From: Chitinophaga agri
Lineage (GTDB): Bacteria; Bacteroidota; Bacteroidia; Chitinophagales; Chitinophagaceae
Assembly (NCBI RefSeq): GCF_010093065.1
Contig: NZ_CP048113.1
Location: forward strand, 7,582,001-7,646,000
Direction of reading: 5' to 3'
Length of the DNA: 64,000 nucleotides
Shown: positions 46,107-55,193 of the stretch, one piece after another
Position numbering within the stretch: the first letter of the stretch is position 1
Layout: every line of letters begins with the position of its first letter
The notes under the pieces: generated by a model
Seen by the model: the letters and a program-made list of their open reading frames with translations, nothing else
What the model was told of the DNA's origin: nothing
Database searches by the model: none
Position numbers and translations under genes: made by a program

Positions 46107-46880
46107 ATGAAGTCATTTACGCCGGAAATAAATATGAACGAGAAAGTGATTGATATCCATGACCTCTATAAGTCGTTTGGTAGCAATCACGTTTTGCGTG
46201 GTATTGACATCACCGTGCACAAAGGTGAGAACGTGGTGGTATTGGGCCGTTCCGGTACCGGTAAGTCGGTCTTGATCAAAATTATCGCAGGACTGCTAAA
46301 GCCGGATGCCGGTTTCGTAAATGTGCTGGGTAAGGAAGTCGATAAACTCGGCACACAGGACCTGCGTGAACTCCGTCTGAAAGTAGGGTTCTGTTTTCAG
46401 AATGGTGCCTTATATGACAGTATGACCGTAGGGGAAAACCTGGCTTTCCCACTGAAACGAAATACGCCGAAGATCACCAACGAACAGGTAAGAAAAATGG
46501 TGAATGTGACCCTGGAAGCTGTTGGCCTGGCAAAAACCATTGACCAGATGCCTTCAGAATTATCCGGTGGACAGCGTAAACGTATCGGTATCGCCCGTAC
46601 ACTGATCCTCCGTCCGGACATCATGTTATATGATGAACCGACCGCCGGCCTGGACCCCATCACCTGTACTGAGATCAATAATCTGATTAACGAAGTACAA
46701 CGCCGCTTCCATACAAGTTCAATTATCATCACCCATGACCTTACGTGCGCCAAAGACGTAGGCGATAAGATCGTCGTGATGAAAGAAGGAAAGTTTGTAA
46801 AACAGGGCACCTTTGATGAGGTATTCAGCACCAAGGATGAACTCATCAATGAATTTTATGACTATAATTTTATACAGTAA
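46107..46880 (+). CDS. mlaF: MlaF-type ABC transporter ATPase
   Basis: 257 residues from the ATG directly after the mlaE stop; an earlier in-frame start (46077) lies inside mlaE, and Met10 (46134) is an alternative. Walker A GRSGTGKS, signature LSGGQRKRIGIARTLIL, Walker B IMLYDEPTAGLDP and the switch His in IIITHDLTCAKDVGD are all present. The Walker A loop GRSGTGKS and the phrase CFQNGALYDSMTVGENLAFP are typical of MlaF/Mkl ATPases. It powers lipid transport with the preceding permease and the MCE protein encoded 3 bases downstream. Confidence 0.93.
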   Translation: MKSFTPEINMNEKVIDIHDLYKSFGSNHVLRGIDITVHKGENVVVLGRSGTGKSVLIKIIAGLLKPDAGFVNVLGKEVDKLGTQDLRELRLKVGFCFQNGALYDSMTVGENLAFPLKRNTPKITNEQVRKMVNVTLEAVGLAKTIDQMPSELSGGQRKRIGIARTLILRPDIMLYDEPTAGLDPITCTEINNLINEVQRRFHTSSIIITHDLTCAKDVGDKIVVMKEGKFVKQGTFDEVFSTKDELINEFYDYNFIQ

Positions 46881-46883
46881 GAT

Positions 46884-47903
46884 ATGAAAGAAACAAGCAA
46901 CAGACGCTCTGTAATAGTAGGCATTTTTATATTTATAGGCTTGCTGATCGTTATAGTAGGCGTACTTACACTTGGAGGACAAAAGAAGGCATTTGTTAGC
47001 GCAATCAGAGTGACTGCTACTTTCTCTGACATCGGCGGCGTTCAGACTGGCAACAACGTCTGGTACTCTGGTGTGAAAGTCGGAACTGTTAAGAAGATCA
47101 CCTTTATGGAGCATGATAAGATACAGGTGGATATGAACATTGAGAAAAGCTCAGCCAAGTTCATACATAAAGATGTATTAGCGAAAGTAGGTTCCGATGG
47201 CCTGGTAGGTAACAAGATCATTGCATTGTCCGGCGGCTCTGACGGTACACCGCCTATCGAGGATGGCGATCAGCTCAAAATAGCAGTGGCCATCAGCCCT
47301 GATGAGATCATGACCACCCTCCAGGAAAATAACAAACAATTGCTTGTCATCACGGGGAACCTGAAAACCCTCAGCCAGCGTATTGTTGATGGTGAAGGTA
47401 CGCTTGGTAAACTGGTGACCGACGAGTCACTTTACAATAACCTTGCGCAGACCATGGTAACCTTCGAGAAGGCAGCTAACAATGCCGAGAGACTTACGAA
47501 AGGTCTGGCTGATTATGCCTCGAACCTGCGTAGGGAGGGGTCGCTGACAAATGACCTGATCACTGATACAACTGTATTCAGTAATCTGCGTACTGCTGTC
47601 GCCCAGATGAAAGATGTGGCAGGTAATGCGAATGTTGTCGTATCTAATCTGAAGAGTACCACTGAAGGACTGAATCAGAATCTGAACAGTGCGACTTCTC
47701 CGATAGGGGTGTTGCTGAATGATCCGAAGTCAGGTGAGGACCTGAAACAGACGTTGCGCAACCTGAATGTAAGCACCGGTAAACTGGATGAGGACCTGGA
47801 AGCATTGCAGCATAATTTCCTGTTGAGAGGGTACTTTAAGAAAAAGGCGAAGAGAGAAGAAAAAGCCAGGAAGGATAGTATTAAGAATGCGCAGCAACAG
47901 TAG
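46884..47903 (+). CDS. MCE-domain (MlaD-type) lipid-binding protein
   Basis: 339 residues. One N-terminal membrane anchor (about residues 10-31), an MCE domain at ~38-118 with TATFSDIGGVQTGNNVWYSG, VKVGTVKKI and VGSDGLVGNKIIALSGG, then ~200 residues of helical, coiled-coil-like sequence (NLKTLSQRIVDGEGTLGKLV and repeats) and a basic C-terminus. MlaD-type proteins form hexameric rings in the periplasm that carry lipids to or from the permease; the long helical extension, absent in E. coli MlaD, may form a needle or tunnel as in PqiB or Mce proteins. Last gene of the mla operon, followed by a strong terminator. Confidence 0.9.
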   Translation: MKETSNRRSVIVGIFIFIGLLIVIVGVLTLGGQKKAFVSAIRVTATFSDIGGVQTGNNVWYSGVKVGTVKKITFMEHDKIQVDMNIEKSSAKFIHKDVLAKVGSDGLVGNKIIALSGGSDGTPPIEDGDQLKIAVAISPDEIMTTLQENNKQLLVITGNLKTLSQRIVDGEGTLGKLVTDESLYNNLAQTMVTFEKAANNAERLTKGLADYASNLRREGSLTNDLITDTTVFSNLRTAVAQMKDVAGNANVVVSNLKSTTEGLNQNLNSATSPIGVLLNDPKSGEDLKQTLRNLNVSTGKLDEDLEALQHNFLLRGYFKKKAKREEKARKDSIKNAQQQ

Positions 47904-47930
47904 TTAATCTTACTGGGATCATATTTATAG

Positions 47931-47966
47931 AGCCCGTGCAAGCAATCTGCTTGCACGGGCTTTTTT
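47931..47966 (+). terminator. Strong Rho-independent terminator of the mla operon
   Basis: Perfect 14-bp GC-rich stem (47931-47944 with 47948-47961), three-base loop, six T at 47961-47966. It follows the MCE gene stop by 27 bases. Confidence 0.9.
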
Positions 47967-48078
47967 GTTGTTTTTCCTTTAGTAAATGGTTGAAATACAG
48001 GTTATCCGGTTAATACCTGCTGTTTATCTGCCATGTATCCGAAAGGTGTTAAAAAAGCACCTGATAGGCTCACTATTC

Positions 48079-48157
48079 TATTACTAAGAGGGCACCAAAA
48101 GGGTACTTCAATATCCATTGGATATCGAAGTGCCCTTTTGGTGCCCTCTTAGTGATA
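48079..48157. repeat. 38-bp near-perfect inverted repeat with 3-base loop
   Basis: 48079-48116 pairs with 48120-48157 around the loop ATT: 35 Watson-Crick pairs, two G-U and one A/C mismatch. Transcribed from either strand it would fold into one very long hairpin. It is far longer than a terminator and lies free between two operons. It may be a palindromic mobile element of MITE/REP type, a structured RNA or a double-stranded RNA source. No copy occurs elsewhere in this window that I could find. Confidence 0.8.
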
Positions 48158-48387
48158 CTATATTACCCAATTAGTATGGGTGCCAGGCACAATTGTGATA
48201 TCCGCCTGAACAGCACCGTTGTTCCGGGAAGACCTCCCCTGAAATATCTACTTAACTTAACAATTACTTAATTCAAACTTAACATTGCCCCTTTATTTTA
48301 GCGCCCTGAAAAATAACAGGTACAGCTACCACCTCTGAATTGTCAGGTGAAACATTCATGCCGCTATGTAACGCTGATACGTATATC

Positions 48388-48462
48388 CCGAACATTGTTC
48401 AGGGCTATGCAGTAATGTTCGGACAGGCTTAACATTCCCTTTACAATGACGGTGTACTTTTG
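48388..48462 (+). promoter_or_regulatory. Candidate control region of the ECF sigma gene
   Basis: CCGAACATT at 48388-48396 is repeated inverted as AATGTTCGG at 48414-48422 (17-base gap), a possible operator. TACTTTTG at 48455-48462 matches the -7 consensus TAnnTTTG and would start transcription about 20 bases before the ATG. No TTTG -33 box at the usual distance; an ECF-specific promoter could overlap. Confidence 0.4.
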
Positions 48463-48487
48463 TTCCGTAAACACCAGGTAAAAAAAG

Positions 48488-49030
48488 ATGCGAATTAAAA
48501 CTACATATAGTGCTTCATCTGACCCTGAGATGTACTTTGACAGGCTATTTAAAGAGACCTATGCAAATACTGTCGCATACCTGGAGAAAATCAGCAGTGA
48601 TAAAGATCTCGCCCGGGACCTTGCACAGGAGGCCTATCTGAAGGTCTGGCAAAAACTGGAACTCCTGCCGGAGGAAGATGAAGAGACGCTGAGATACATT
48701 CTGATCATCGCGCGCAACTGTTTCCTTGATCACCTGAAAGGAGTGCTCAGGGAGAAAAAACAACAGGATGCCTACGCCACTGTCTTTATTGAAACAAGTG
48801 CTGCCGCCAATCATATGGAAGTAAAAGAACAGCAGCAGATCATCGATCATACCATTAATACACAAGACGAATCCGCACGCCGCTTCTATCTCTTAAACCG
48901 CGAGGAAGGTCTTACCTACAAAGAGATCGCCTTACAGGAAGGTGTATCTGAAAAGACCGTTGAACGCTATATCGGAAGAGTACTCCGCACCTTACGTACC
49001 CGCCTTGCCAGTTTTATTTTTCTTTGGTAA
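48488..49030 (+). CDS. ECF-type RNA polymerase sigma factor (FecI-like)
   Basis: 180 residues. Region 2: YFDRLFKETYANTVAYLEKI and DLARDLAQEAYLKVWQKLEL, ending with RYILIIARNCFLDHLK; region 4: REEGLTYKEIALQEGVSEKT followed by VERYIGRVLRTLRTRL, a helix-turn-helix that reads the -35 element. This is the Bacteroidota sigma-70 ECF type that pairs with FecR anti-sigma factors. A FecR gene and an STN-bearing SusC gene follow on the same strand, so it should switch on the susCD operon when substrate is bound by SusC. Confidence 0.92.
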   Translation: MRIKTTYSASSDPEMYFDRLFKETYANTVAYLEKISSDKDLARDLAQEAYLKVWQKLELLPEEDEETLRYILIIARNCFLDHLKGVLREKKQQDAYATVFIETSAAANHMEVKEQQQIIDHTINTQDESARRFYLLNREEGLTYKEIALQEGVSEKTVERYIGRVLRTLRTRLASFIFLW

Positions 49031-49102
49031 CAATTCCTTAACCTGAAAGCCTGACGGTGCCGTAATCATTTTACTGTTATTATAATAAACTAAGTCAGCT
49101 AA

Positions 49103-50101
49103 ATGCATCTACAGTATATCCGGAAACGATTGCAAGATCTCAGCACAGGTAAATTAAGCGCCGCACAAAAAAAGGAACTGCAACAACTATTAGATGCATT
49201 GACAGAACATGAGCGCGCTGCATTATTCCCCGTGGAGGAGTATATACAGAAAGCTGATCACCAGTTGCCGGATGAAGAAGTAGGTGCTGCACTCGCCCGT
49301 CTGAAACAAACCCTCAAACCAGGTAAGGTCATCCTGTTGGCCCGCTGGCGAAAAGTGAGCCAGTACGCCGCAATCCTGGTGCTGGTAATGGGTAGTACTT
49401 TTCTGCTGAGAAAGAATGCCGGCATCTTTATCAGAAAGAGCGGACAGCCAGCAAAACGTTATCATACCATGAAAGTGGCTGATGGCAATCATGCTACACT
49501 GGTATTGAAAGATGGTACACGCATCATCATAAACGGGGGCAGTGAACTACTTTATCCTGACAACTTTGATAGTAAGGAGCGTATGGTTTATCTGAAAGAT
49601 GGCGAAGCTTATTTCGAGATCGCCAAAGACGCAGCACATCCGTTTGTAGTAAAAACGCAACAAATGAGAGTGCGGGTATTGGGAACCTCATTCTCCGTAA
49701 GAGATTATAAAGAAGAACATAAGGCTTCCGTTTCGGTCAATAGCGGAAGAGTAGCACTCGAGAGCTTCTTAAAAGCAGGACCATGGCTCGAATTAGTAGC
49801 AGGCAATGGATCAGTGTTAGATAAGTATAAAGGGACATTTACAAAACAGGACATCGACATCTCAGCAACAACCGCCTGGATAAGAGGAGAGTTTAATTTC
49901 CAGGACGCCACTCTACAGGAAGTATTACATGTATTACAACATAAATATGCGGTACGATTTGAAGTGAAAGATTCAACCATATTGAAACGTAGATTCACTG
50001 CTACTTTCAGGAATAACAGTATTAATAATATCATGCAGCAGCTGAAGCTGATGGGTAACATTGAATATACTATTACAGACAACCTAATACAAATACAATA
50101 A
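49103..50101 (+). CDS. FecR-family anti-sigma factor with DUF4974 domain
   Basis: 332 residues. Cytoplasmic N-terminal ~85 residues (sigma-binding), one membrane segment at ~87-103, a periplasmic FecR domain at ~120-200 (VADGNHATLVLKDGTRIIIN, GEAYFEIAKDAAHPFVVKT, RVRVLGTSFSVRDY) and a C-terminal DUF4974 domain at ~255-332 (FQDATLQEVLHVLQHKYAVR). Such proteins hold their sigma factor until the STN domain of the outer-membrane receptor signals. Located between the sigma gene (72 bases upstream) and susC (55 bases downstream), which fixes its partners. Confidence 0.92.
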   Translation: MHLQYIRKRLQDLSTGKLSAAQKKELQQLLDALTEHERAALFPVEEYIQKADHQLPDEEVGAALARLKQTLKPGKVILLARWRKVSQYAAILVLVMGSTFLLRKNAGIFIRKSGQPAKRYHTMKVADGNHATLVLKDGTRIIINGGSELLYPDNFDSKERMVYLKDGEAYFEIAKDAAHPFVVKTQQMRVRVLGTSFSVRDYKEEHKASVSVNSGRVALESFLKAGPWLELVAGNGSVLDKYKGTFTKQDIDISATTAWIRGEFNFQDATLQEVLHVLQHKYAVRFEVKDSTILKRRFTATFRNNSINNIMQQLKLMGNIEYTITDNLIQIQ

Positions 50102-50156
50102 CACTGCCCACTGTGGGGTGTGAACAAATTCGGTACAAAAGCTAAATTATAATTGA

Positions 50157-53100
50157 ATGGACAAAAGTACAAATAAGCGGGGTGGCCCGCTAGGGAATTG
50201 CTGTCCGCAACTGAAAGGGATTATCAGGAATGCGGGGCTGCTGGTACTATTATTCCTTACTGCATTCATGCCTGCTTCCTATGCGCAAACGGGCGAAAAA
50301 AGGCTTGACATCGCTATGGAAGGTCAGCCGCTGAAAGATGTATTTCAGTTTATCCAGAAGAACACTTCCTTTGTCGTTAACCATAGCGAAGACGAAGTGA
50401 ACAGCAATATAAAGGTGACAGTAAAGCTGAAAGAGGCCACTGTTCCTGAAATATTGAGAGCTGCCCTGAGCAATACCGAGTACCAGTTTATCCGTAACGG
50501 TAACTCATTCGTGATCGCACGCAGACAACCTGATATCGTTATCCGCGGTAAGGTGTCTGATGAAAAAGGTGATGCCCTGATCGGTGTGAATGTACGTCCG
50601 AAGAGTGGTAACAGAGGTACTGTTACGAATGCGGACGGACAGTATACCATCTCTGTTCCTGCCGGTGGTACTTCCCTGGTATTCTCCTTCCTTGGATATA
50701 CCATTCGTACTATACCGGTACATGAAACCCAGACACTCAATGTACAGATGATCCCTGATGCAAAGGCACTGAGCGAAGTAGTCGTTACTACCGCGCTGGG
50801 TATCAAACGAGAAGAGAAAGCGCTGGGTTATGCAGCCACTGTTGTTAAAAATGAACAGCTGACGGAAGCTGTTTCCAACAACTGGACGGATGCATTATCA
50901 GGTAAGGTAGCTGGTCTGAACCTGGTGAGATCCAATGCGGGTCCTACCGGTTCCAATAAGATCATCCTTCGTGGTGAGAGTAACCTGAATGGTGATAACG
51001 AAGCACTGATCGTGGTAGACGGGGTAGTGATCAACCAGAGTAGCGGCCGTCGTAGTGCTATCAGTGGTGAAACGCCATATGGTACCGGTAGTGATAACAT
51101 GCCGGCTGATTATGGTAGCGGCCTGAATGACATCAACCCGGAAGATATCGAATCTATCACCGTACTGAAAGGCCCCGGTGCTGCGGCATTATATGGCCAG
51201 CGTGGTGCAAATGGTGCACTGATCATCACGACTAAATCTGGTAGCCCGAAAAGAAAGGGACTGGGCGTGACTGTCAATTCAAACGCATCTGTTGAACAGG
51301 TGAACCGCTGGCCTTCTCTGCAATATGAATATGGCCAGGGCCTGGATGGTGCTGCCTATTATTCCTATGGCGCTTCTGCTGATGGTGCAAGCACGAGTGG
51401 TACCAGCTCTGCATATGGTCCGCGTTTCGAAGGACAAAAGTTTTTTCAGTATGACCCTGTTACACAAACAGTGGGTAAGGAAAGAACACCATGGGTACCG
51501 TATAAAGATCAGCTGCAGCAGTTCTTCAATGTAGGTCAGACCTATACCAACTCTGTAAGCCTGGACGGTGGTACTGATAAAACAACGGCGCGTTTCTCCT
51601 TCACGAATGTGAGCAATAAATGGATCATTCCGAATACCGGTTATGGCCGTAATACAGTAGCCATCTCCGTTAACTCAAAGGTGAACGACAAATTACAGAT
51701 TTCTTCCAAAGTGAACTATACAAACAAATTCAGTGATAACCTGCCAGGTTCCGGTTATGGTAACCAGTCTTTAATGTACTGGTACATCTTCTGGCAGCCA
51801 AATGCTAACCTGGACTGGCTAAGAGATTACTGGGGTAATGGCATGGAAGGTAAACAGATCAAGTATCCGTTCAGTTCCTTCCCCGAAAACCCGTATGCGG
51901 TGGCGTATGAGTTCCTGAATGAAACCAACCGTCATGGCATCACCGGTAACGTACAGGCAACCTATAATATCGTGAAGGGGCTGAGTCTGCAGGTAAGAAC
52001 ATCTATTGACTTCGCCAATGAACACCGTGAGCAGAAACGTCCGTATGATGCGGGTGCCAAGTTCCAGAGAGGCAGCTACCGTACACAGAACATCTTTGGT
52101 ATGGAATCCAGCACAGACTTCCTGTTGAAATATGACACGAAGCTGGCAAGAGAACTCACCTTATCTGCAACAGCTGGTGGAAGTACGCTGAAGAACACCT
52201 ACAACAAAGATGAGGTGCGTGCTGACTCCCTCACTTATCCGGGTATCTACAGTATGTCGAATGCTGCTGGTCCATTAGTGACAATGCCTTACAGATCCAG
52301 ATATGCATTCAATAGTGTATACGGACTACTGGCCCTGGGTTATAAAGAGTTTCTTTTTGTAGACTTCACTGCGCGCCAGGACTGGGCCAGTACACTCGCC
52401 ACACCGCGTCGTACAACTAACGCGGGCTTCTTCTATCCTTCAGCTAACACCAGCTTTATTATATCCGAAGCGTTCAAAATGCCAGGAGAAATAAGCTACG
52501 CTAAAGTAAGGTTCTCTGCTTCTGCTGTAGGTAGTGGTGGTACGACCGCTTACCAGACGGCCTATGTGTATCAGTCTGCAGGTAGTTTATATAGTGGCGG
52601 TCTGGAAAATCCTGCAGGTTTGGCCAATCCTAACCTGAGACCTCTCAGAACGATCTCTTATGAAGCGGGTGCAGTAGCCAAATTCTTCCACAACCGTGTA
52701 GGTTTCGATCTGACATTGTACAGAGGCTTATCGAGAGATCAGCACCTGAACCGAATTGTTGACCGCGCTTCTGGTTATACTACCGTACTGGTGAATGCCG
52801 GTGAGGTAAGCAATAAAGGCATTGAGCTGGCATTGAATGGTATGCCAGTGTCGACAAAGAATTTTAAATGGACGACCAATGTAGTCTTCTCTGCTAACCG
52901 TAACAGGATCGAGAAACTGGTGGATAGTTCACTGGTACTGAAAACTGGTTACGTAGGTGGTGGTCAGATCGTAGCACAGGTAGGTGGTAGTATGGGTGAC
53001 CTGTATGGTCGTGGTTATCAGCGTGCTCCCGACGGACAGGTTATCTATGATAAAACAACCGGTGTCGCACTGATCACAGAAGGTGTTAAATATCTGGGTA

Positions 53101-53645
53101 ATACCATTCCTAAATGGAAACTCGGTTTCAGCAATGATTTCAACTACAAACAGTTCCATCTGAGCCTGCTGTTCGATGCGCAGTATGGTGCGGTAGCACA
53201 CTCACTGATGCATTACAAACTGGCAGAACAGGGTAAAACAACTAACACCCTGCCCGGCCGCTACAATGGTATCATTGGTAATGGTGTGATAGCAGATGGA
53301 GATGGTAAGTATAAAAAGAATGATGTTATCGCTACAGATATCGATGAATACTACCGTTCTCATTATGGTGTAGACAACGCAGAAGGCAGCACTTTCCGTA
53401 CTGACTTTATCAAGTTCAGGGAAGCGCGTCTCGATTATACACTGCACCCTAAAGTGGCAAAGCGTATGGGCTTCCAGCGTGCGACGTTCGGTGTATACGG
53501 CCGTAACCTGTTCATCTGGTCTCCATGGCCAATGTTCGATCCTGAATTCGGTACTATTACCGGAACTGATATCGTACAGGGTTTTGAAGTAGGACAGTTC
53601 CCTTCTACCCGTACAATGGGCGCTAACCTGGTACTTGTATTCTAA
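50157..53645 (+). CDS. SusC/RagA-family TonB-linked outer membrane transporter with STN domain
   Basis: 1162 residues. Signal peptide up to about residue 44 (PASYAQ). STN domain at ~48-115 (LDIAMEGQPLKDVFQFIQKN), which contacts FecR in signalling receptors. Carboxypeptidase-D-like beta sandwich at ~124-205 (IRGKVSDEKGDALIGVNVRP), TonB-box-like region ALSEVVVTTALGI, plug domain with NINPEDIESITVLKGPGAAA and LYGQRGANGALIITTKSG, then a long barrel ending in NLVLVF. SusC proteins import oligomers handed over by SusD. The SusD gene starts 11 bases downstream. Substrate is not shown by any carbohydrate-active enzyme; the downstream phosphoesterase hints at phosphorylated or nucleotide-like ligands, by inference. 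Confidence 0.95.
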   Translation: MDKSTNKRGGPLGNCCPQLKGIIRNAGLLVLLFLTAFMPASYAQTGEKRLDIAMEGQPLKDVFQFIQKNTSFVVNHSEDEVNSNIKVTVKLKEATVPEILRAALSNTEYQFIRNGNSFVIARRQPDIVIRGKVSDEKGDALIGVNVRPKSGNRGTVTNADGQYTISVPAGGTSLVFSFLGYTIRTIPVHETQTLNVQMIPDAKALSEVVVTTALGIKREEKALGYAATVVKNEQLTEAVSNNWTDALSGKVAGLNLVRSNAGPTGSNKIILRGESNLNGDNEALIVVDGVVINQSSGRRSAISGETPYGTGSDNMPADYGSGLNDINPEDIESITVLKGPGAAALYGQRGANGALIITTKSGSPKRKGLGVTVNSNASVEQVNRWPSLQYEYGQGLDGAAYYSYGASADGASTSGTSSAYGPRFEGQKFFQYDPVTQTVGKERTPWVPYKDQLQQFFNVGQTYTNSVSLDGGTDKTTARFSFTNVSNKWIIPNTGYGRNTVAISVNSKVNDKLQISSKVNYTNKFSDNLPGSGYGNQSLMYWYIFWQPNANLDWLRDYWGNGMEGKQIKYPFSSFPENPYAVAYEFLNETNRHGITGNVQATYNIVKGLSLQVRTSIDFANEHREQKRPYDAGAKFQRGSYRTQNIFGMESSTDFLLKYDTKLARELTLSATAGGSTLKNTYNKDEVRADSLTYPGIYSMSNAAGPLVTMPYRSRYAFNSVYGLLALGYKEFLFVDFTARQDWASTLATPRRTTNAGFFYPSANTSFIISEAFKMPGEISYAKVRFSASAVGSGGTTAYQTAYVYQSAGSLYSGGLENPAGLANPNLRPLRTISYEAGAVAKFFHNRVGFDLTLYRGLSRDQHLNRIVDRASGYTTVLVNAGEVSNKGIELALNGMPVSTKNFKWTTNVVFSANRNRIEKLVDSSLVLKTGYVGGGQIVAQVGGSMGDLYGRGYQRAPDGQVIYDKTTGVALITEGVKYLGNTIPKWKLGFSNDFNYKQFHLSLLFDAQYGAVAHSLMHYKLAEQGKTTNTLPGRYNGIIGNGVIADGDGKYKKNDVIATDIDEYYRSHYGVDNAEGSTFRTDFIKFREARLDYTLHPKVAKRMGFQRATFGVYGRNLFIWSPWPMFDPEFGTITGTDIVQGFEVGQFPSTRTMGANLVLVF

Positions 53646-53656
53646 TCCAAAAAGTA

Positions 53657-55165
53657 ATGAAGCACATTATAAATAAAATATCAGCTGTCATCGTGATGGG
53701 AAGTATGTTGTTCTCATCCTGTACAAAAGACTTTACAGCAACCAATACCGATCCTAACGGCACACCGACAGCATTGCCGCAGCAGCTGATGGCGCCGGCA
53801 CTGGTGGGAACGCTGGGGTATAACATGCTCCGTAACCGCAACTTCAACAATGAACTGATGCAGGTAACGGTAGATGCGAGTGATGCAGAAGGTAAGGTGT
53901 TCAGATATGATTACCGCGCCACCTGGGCCGACTATCTGTACAATGGTCTGTATTCCGAACTGACCAACTTTAAGGATATGTATAAAGTGGCCAGTCAGCC
54001 ACTGAACTACAACAAATCCTATATGGGTATCTCTGTTATCTGTCAGTCATGGGTCTATTCCATCCTGACAGATACTTATGGAGACATACCTTATTTCCAC
54101 TCCAACGAGGCAAGGGACAGCGCTATCTATGAACCAGCCTTTGATGCGCAGAAGGATATCTATATGGATATTTTCAACAAACTGGATTCTGCCAATACCT
54201 GGTTGTCTGCAGGTACTGCCATCAATGGCGGCGGCGACCCTGTGTATGGTGGTGTGGTAGCTAACTGGCGCAAGTTCGGTAACTCACTGTATTTACGTTT
54301 GCTGCTGAGGGTTTCCGGCAAATCAGAAATGACGGAGTTCTGTAAGGCGAAGATCAGGCAGATCGTAGAGACGACCACTTATCCTATTATGGCCAGCAAC
54401 GCAGAATCGGCTATTCTGAGGTGGACAGGTGTTGGTCCGCTGACGTCTCCATATATCGGTGTGAGAGAGCAGGACTTCAGATCGCCTGGTATTGCCAGCT
54501 TCTTCATCGATAACCTGAGCTCCTGGAATGACCCGCGTATCGATATCCCTACCTATGGAACCAGTAGTATTAACAGATGGGGTATTGCACCTTATTCTGG
54601 TTCCTACCAGGGTATTCCCAGTGGGTATGCGCCCGGAGAGAATCCTGTGAAGAAATGTTATTTCTATTCCAATACCTCTGCTGTGTCACTGATGACAGAG
54701 CCGATGACCGGTATGATGATGAACTATGCGGAAGTGAAGTTCATCCTGGCAGAAGCAGCTATCAGAGGATGGATCACAGGATCAGCAGAGACTTACTATA
54801 ACGACGGTGCATTGAACAGTATTACCTTATGGTTGCCTAACTATGCGGTGCCTATTAAGGACTTCCTGACTGCCGCGGATATTGAGTGGGACGATAAGCT
54901 GTCATTTGAGGATAAGATGGAACGTATTCACAAACAGAAGTATTATGCCTTGTTCCTGACAGATATGCAGCAGTGGTTTGAATATCGTCGTACTGGTCAC
55001 CCGTACCTGCCAAAAGGTGCAGGTCTGAAGAATGGCGGTGTGATGCCAGCGAGAATGACCTACCCTGTGTATGTGCAGTCCACCAATCCGACAAATTATA
55101 AACTGGCAGTTGCCAGACAGGGGGCAGATCAGATCTCTACCCAGGTTTGGTGGCAAAAACCATAA
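53657..55165 (+). CDS. SusD/RagB-family nutrient-binding outer membrane lipoprotein
   Basis: 502 residues. Lipoprotein signal with lipobox LFSSC and lipidated Cys22. The mature start KDFTATNTDPNGTPTALPQQ, then QSWVYSILTDTYGDIPYFHS and FILAEAAIRGWITGSAETYY, are typical of SusD-like_2 (the N-x-D-P-N-x-x-P pattern and the late A-E-A helix). SusD proteins cap the SusC barrel and capture ligand. It lies 11 bases after susC and 28 bases before the DUF5689 lipoprotein gene. Confidence 0.93.
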   Translation: MKHIINKISAVIVMGSMLFSSCTKDFTATNTDPNGTPTALPQQLMAPALVGTLGYNMLRNRNFNNELMQVTVDASDAEGKVFRYDYRATWADYLYNGLYSELTNFKDMYKVASQPLNYNKSYMGISVICQSWVYSILTDTYGDIPYFHSNEARDSAIYEPAFDAQKDIYMDIFNKLDSANTWLSAGTAINGGGDPVYGGVVANWRKFGNSLYLRLLLRVSGKSEMTEFCKAKIRQIVETTTYPIMASNAESAILRWTGVGPLTSPYIGVREQDFRSPGIASFFIDNLSSWNDPRIDIPTYGTSSINRWGIAPYSGSYQGIPSGYAPGENPVKKCYFYSNTSAVSLMTEPMTGMMMNYAEVKFILAEAAIRGWITGSAETYYNDGALNSITLWLPNYAVPIKDFLTAADIEWDDKLSFEDKMERIHKQKYYALFLTDMQQWFEYRRTGHPYLPKGAGLKNGGVMPARMTYPVYVQSTNPTNYKLAVARQGADQISTQVWWQKP

Positions 55166-55193
55166 TTGATCATTCAATACGAAAAATACTGTC

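Larger units (their letters stand above)
47904..48487. other. 584-base non-coding region between the mla and sigma/susCD operons
   Basis: Contains, in order, the mla terminator, a 38-bp inverted repeat (48079-48157), an AT-rich stretch with repeated CTTAA (48250-48290), a 9-bp inverted repeat (48388-48396 with 48414-48422) and a -7-like element before the sigma gene. I find no open reading frame with gene-like features. Confidence 0.7.
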
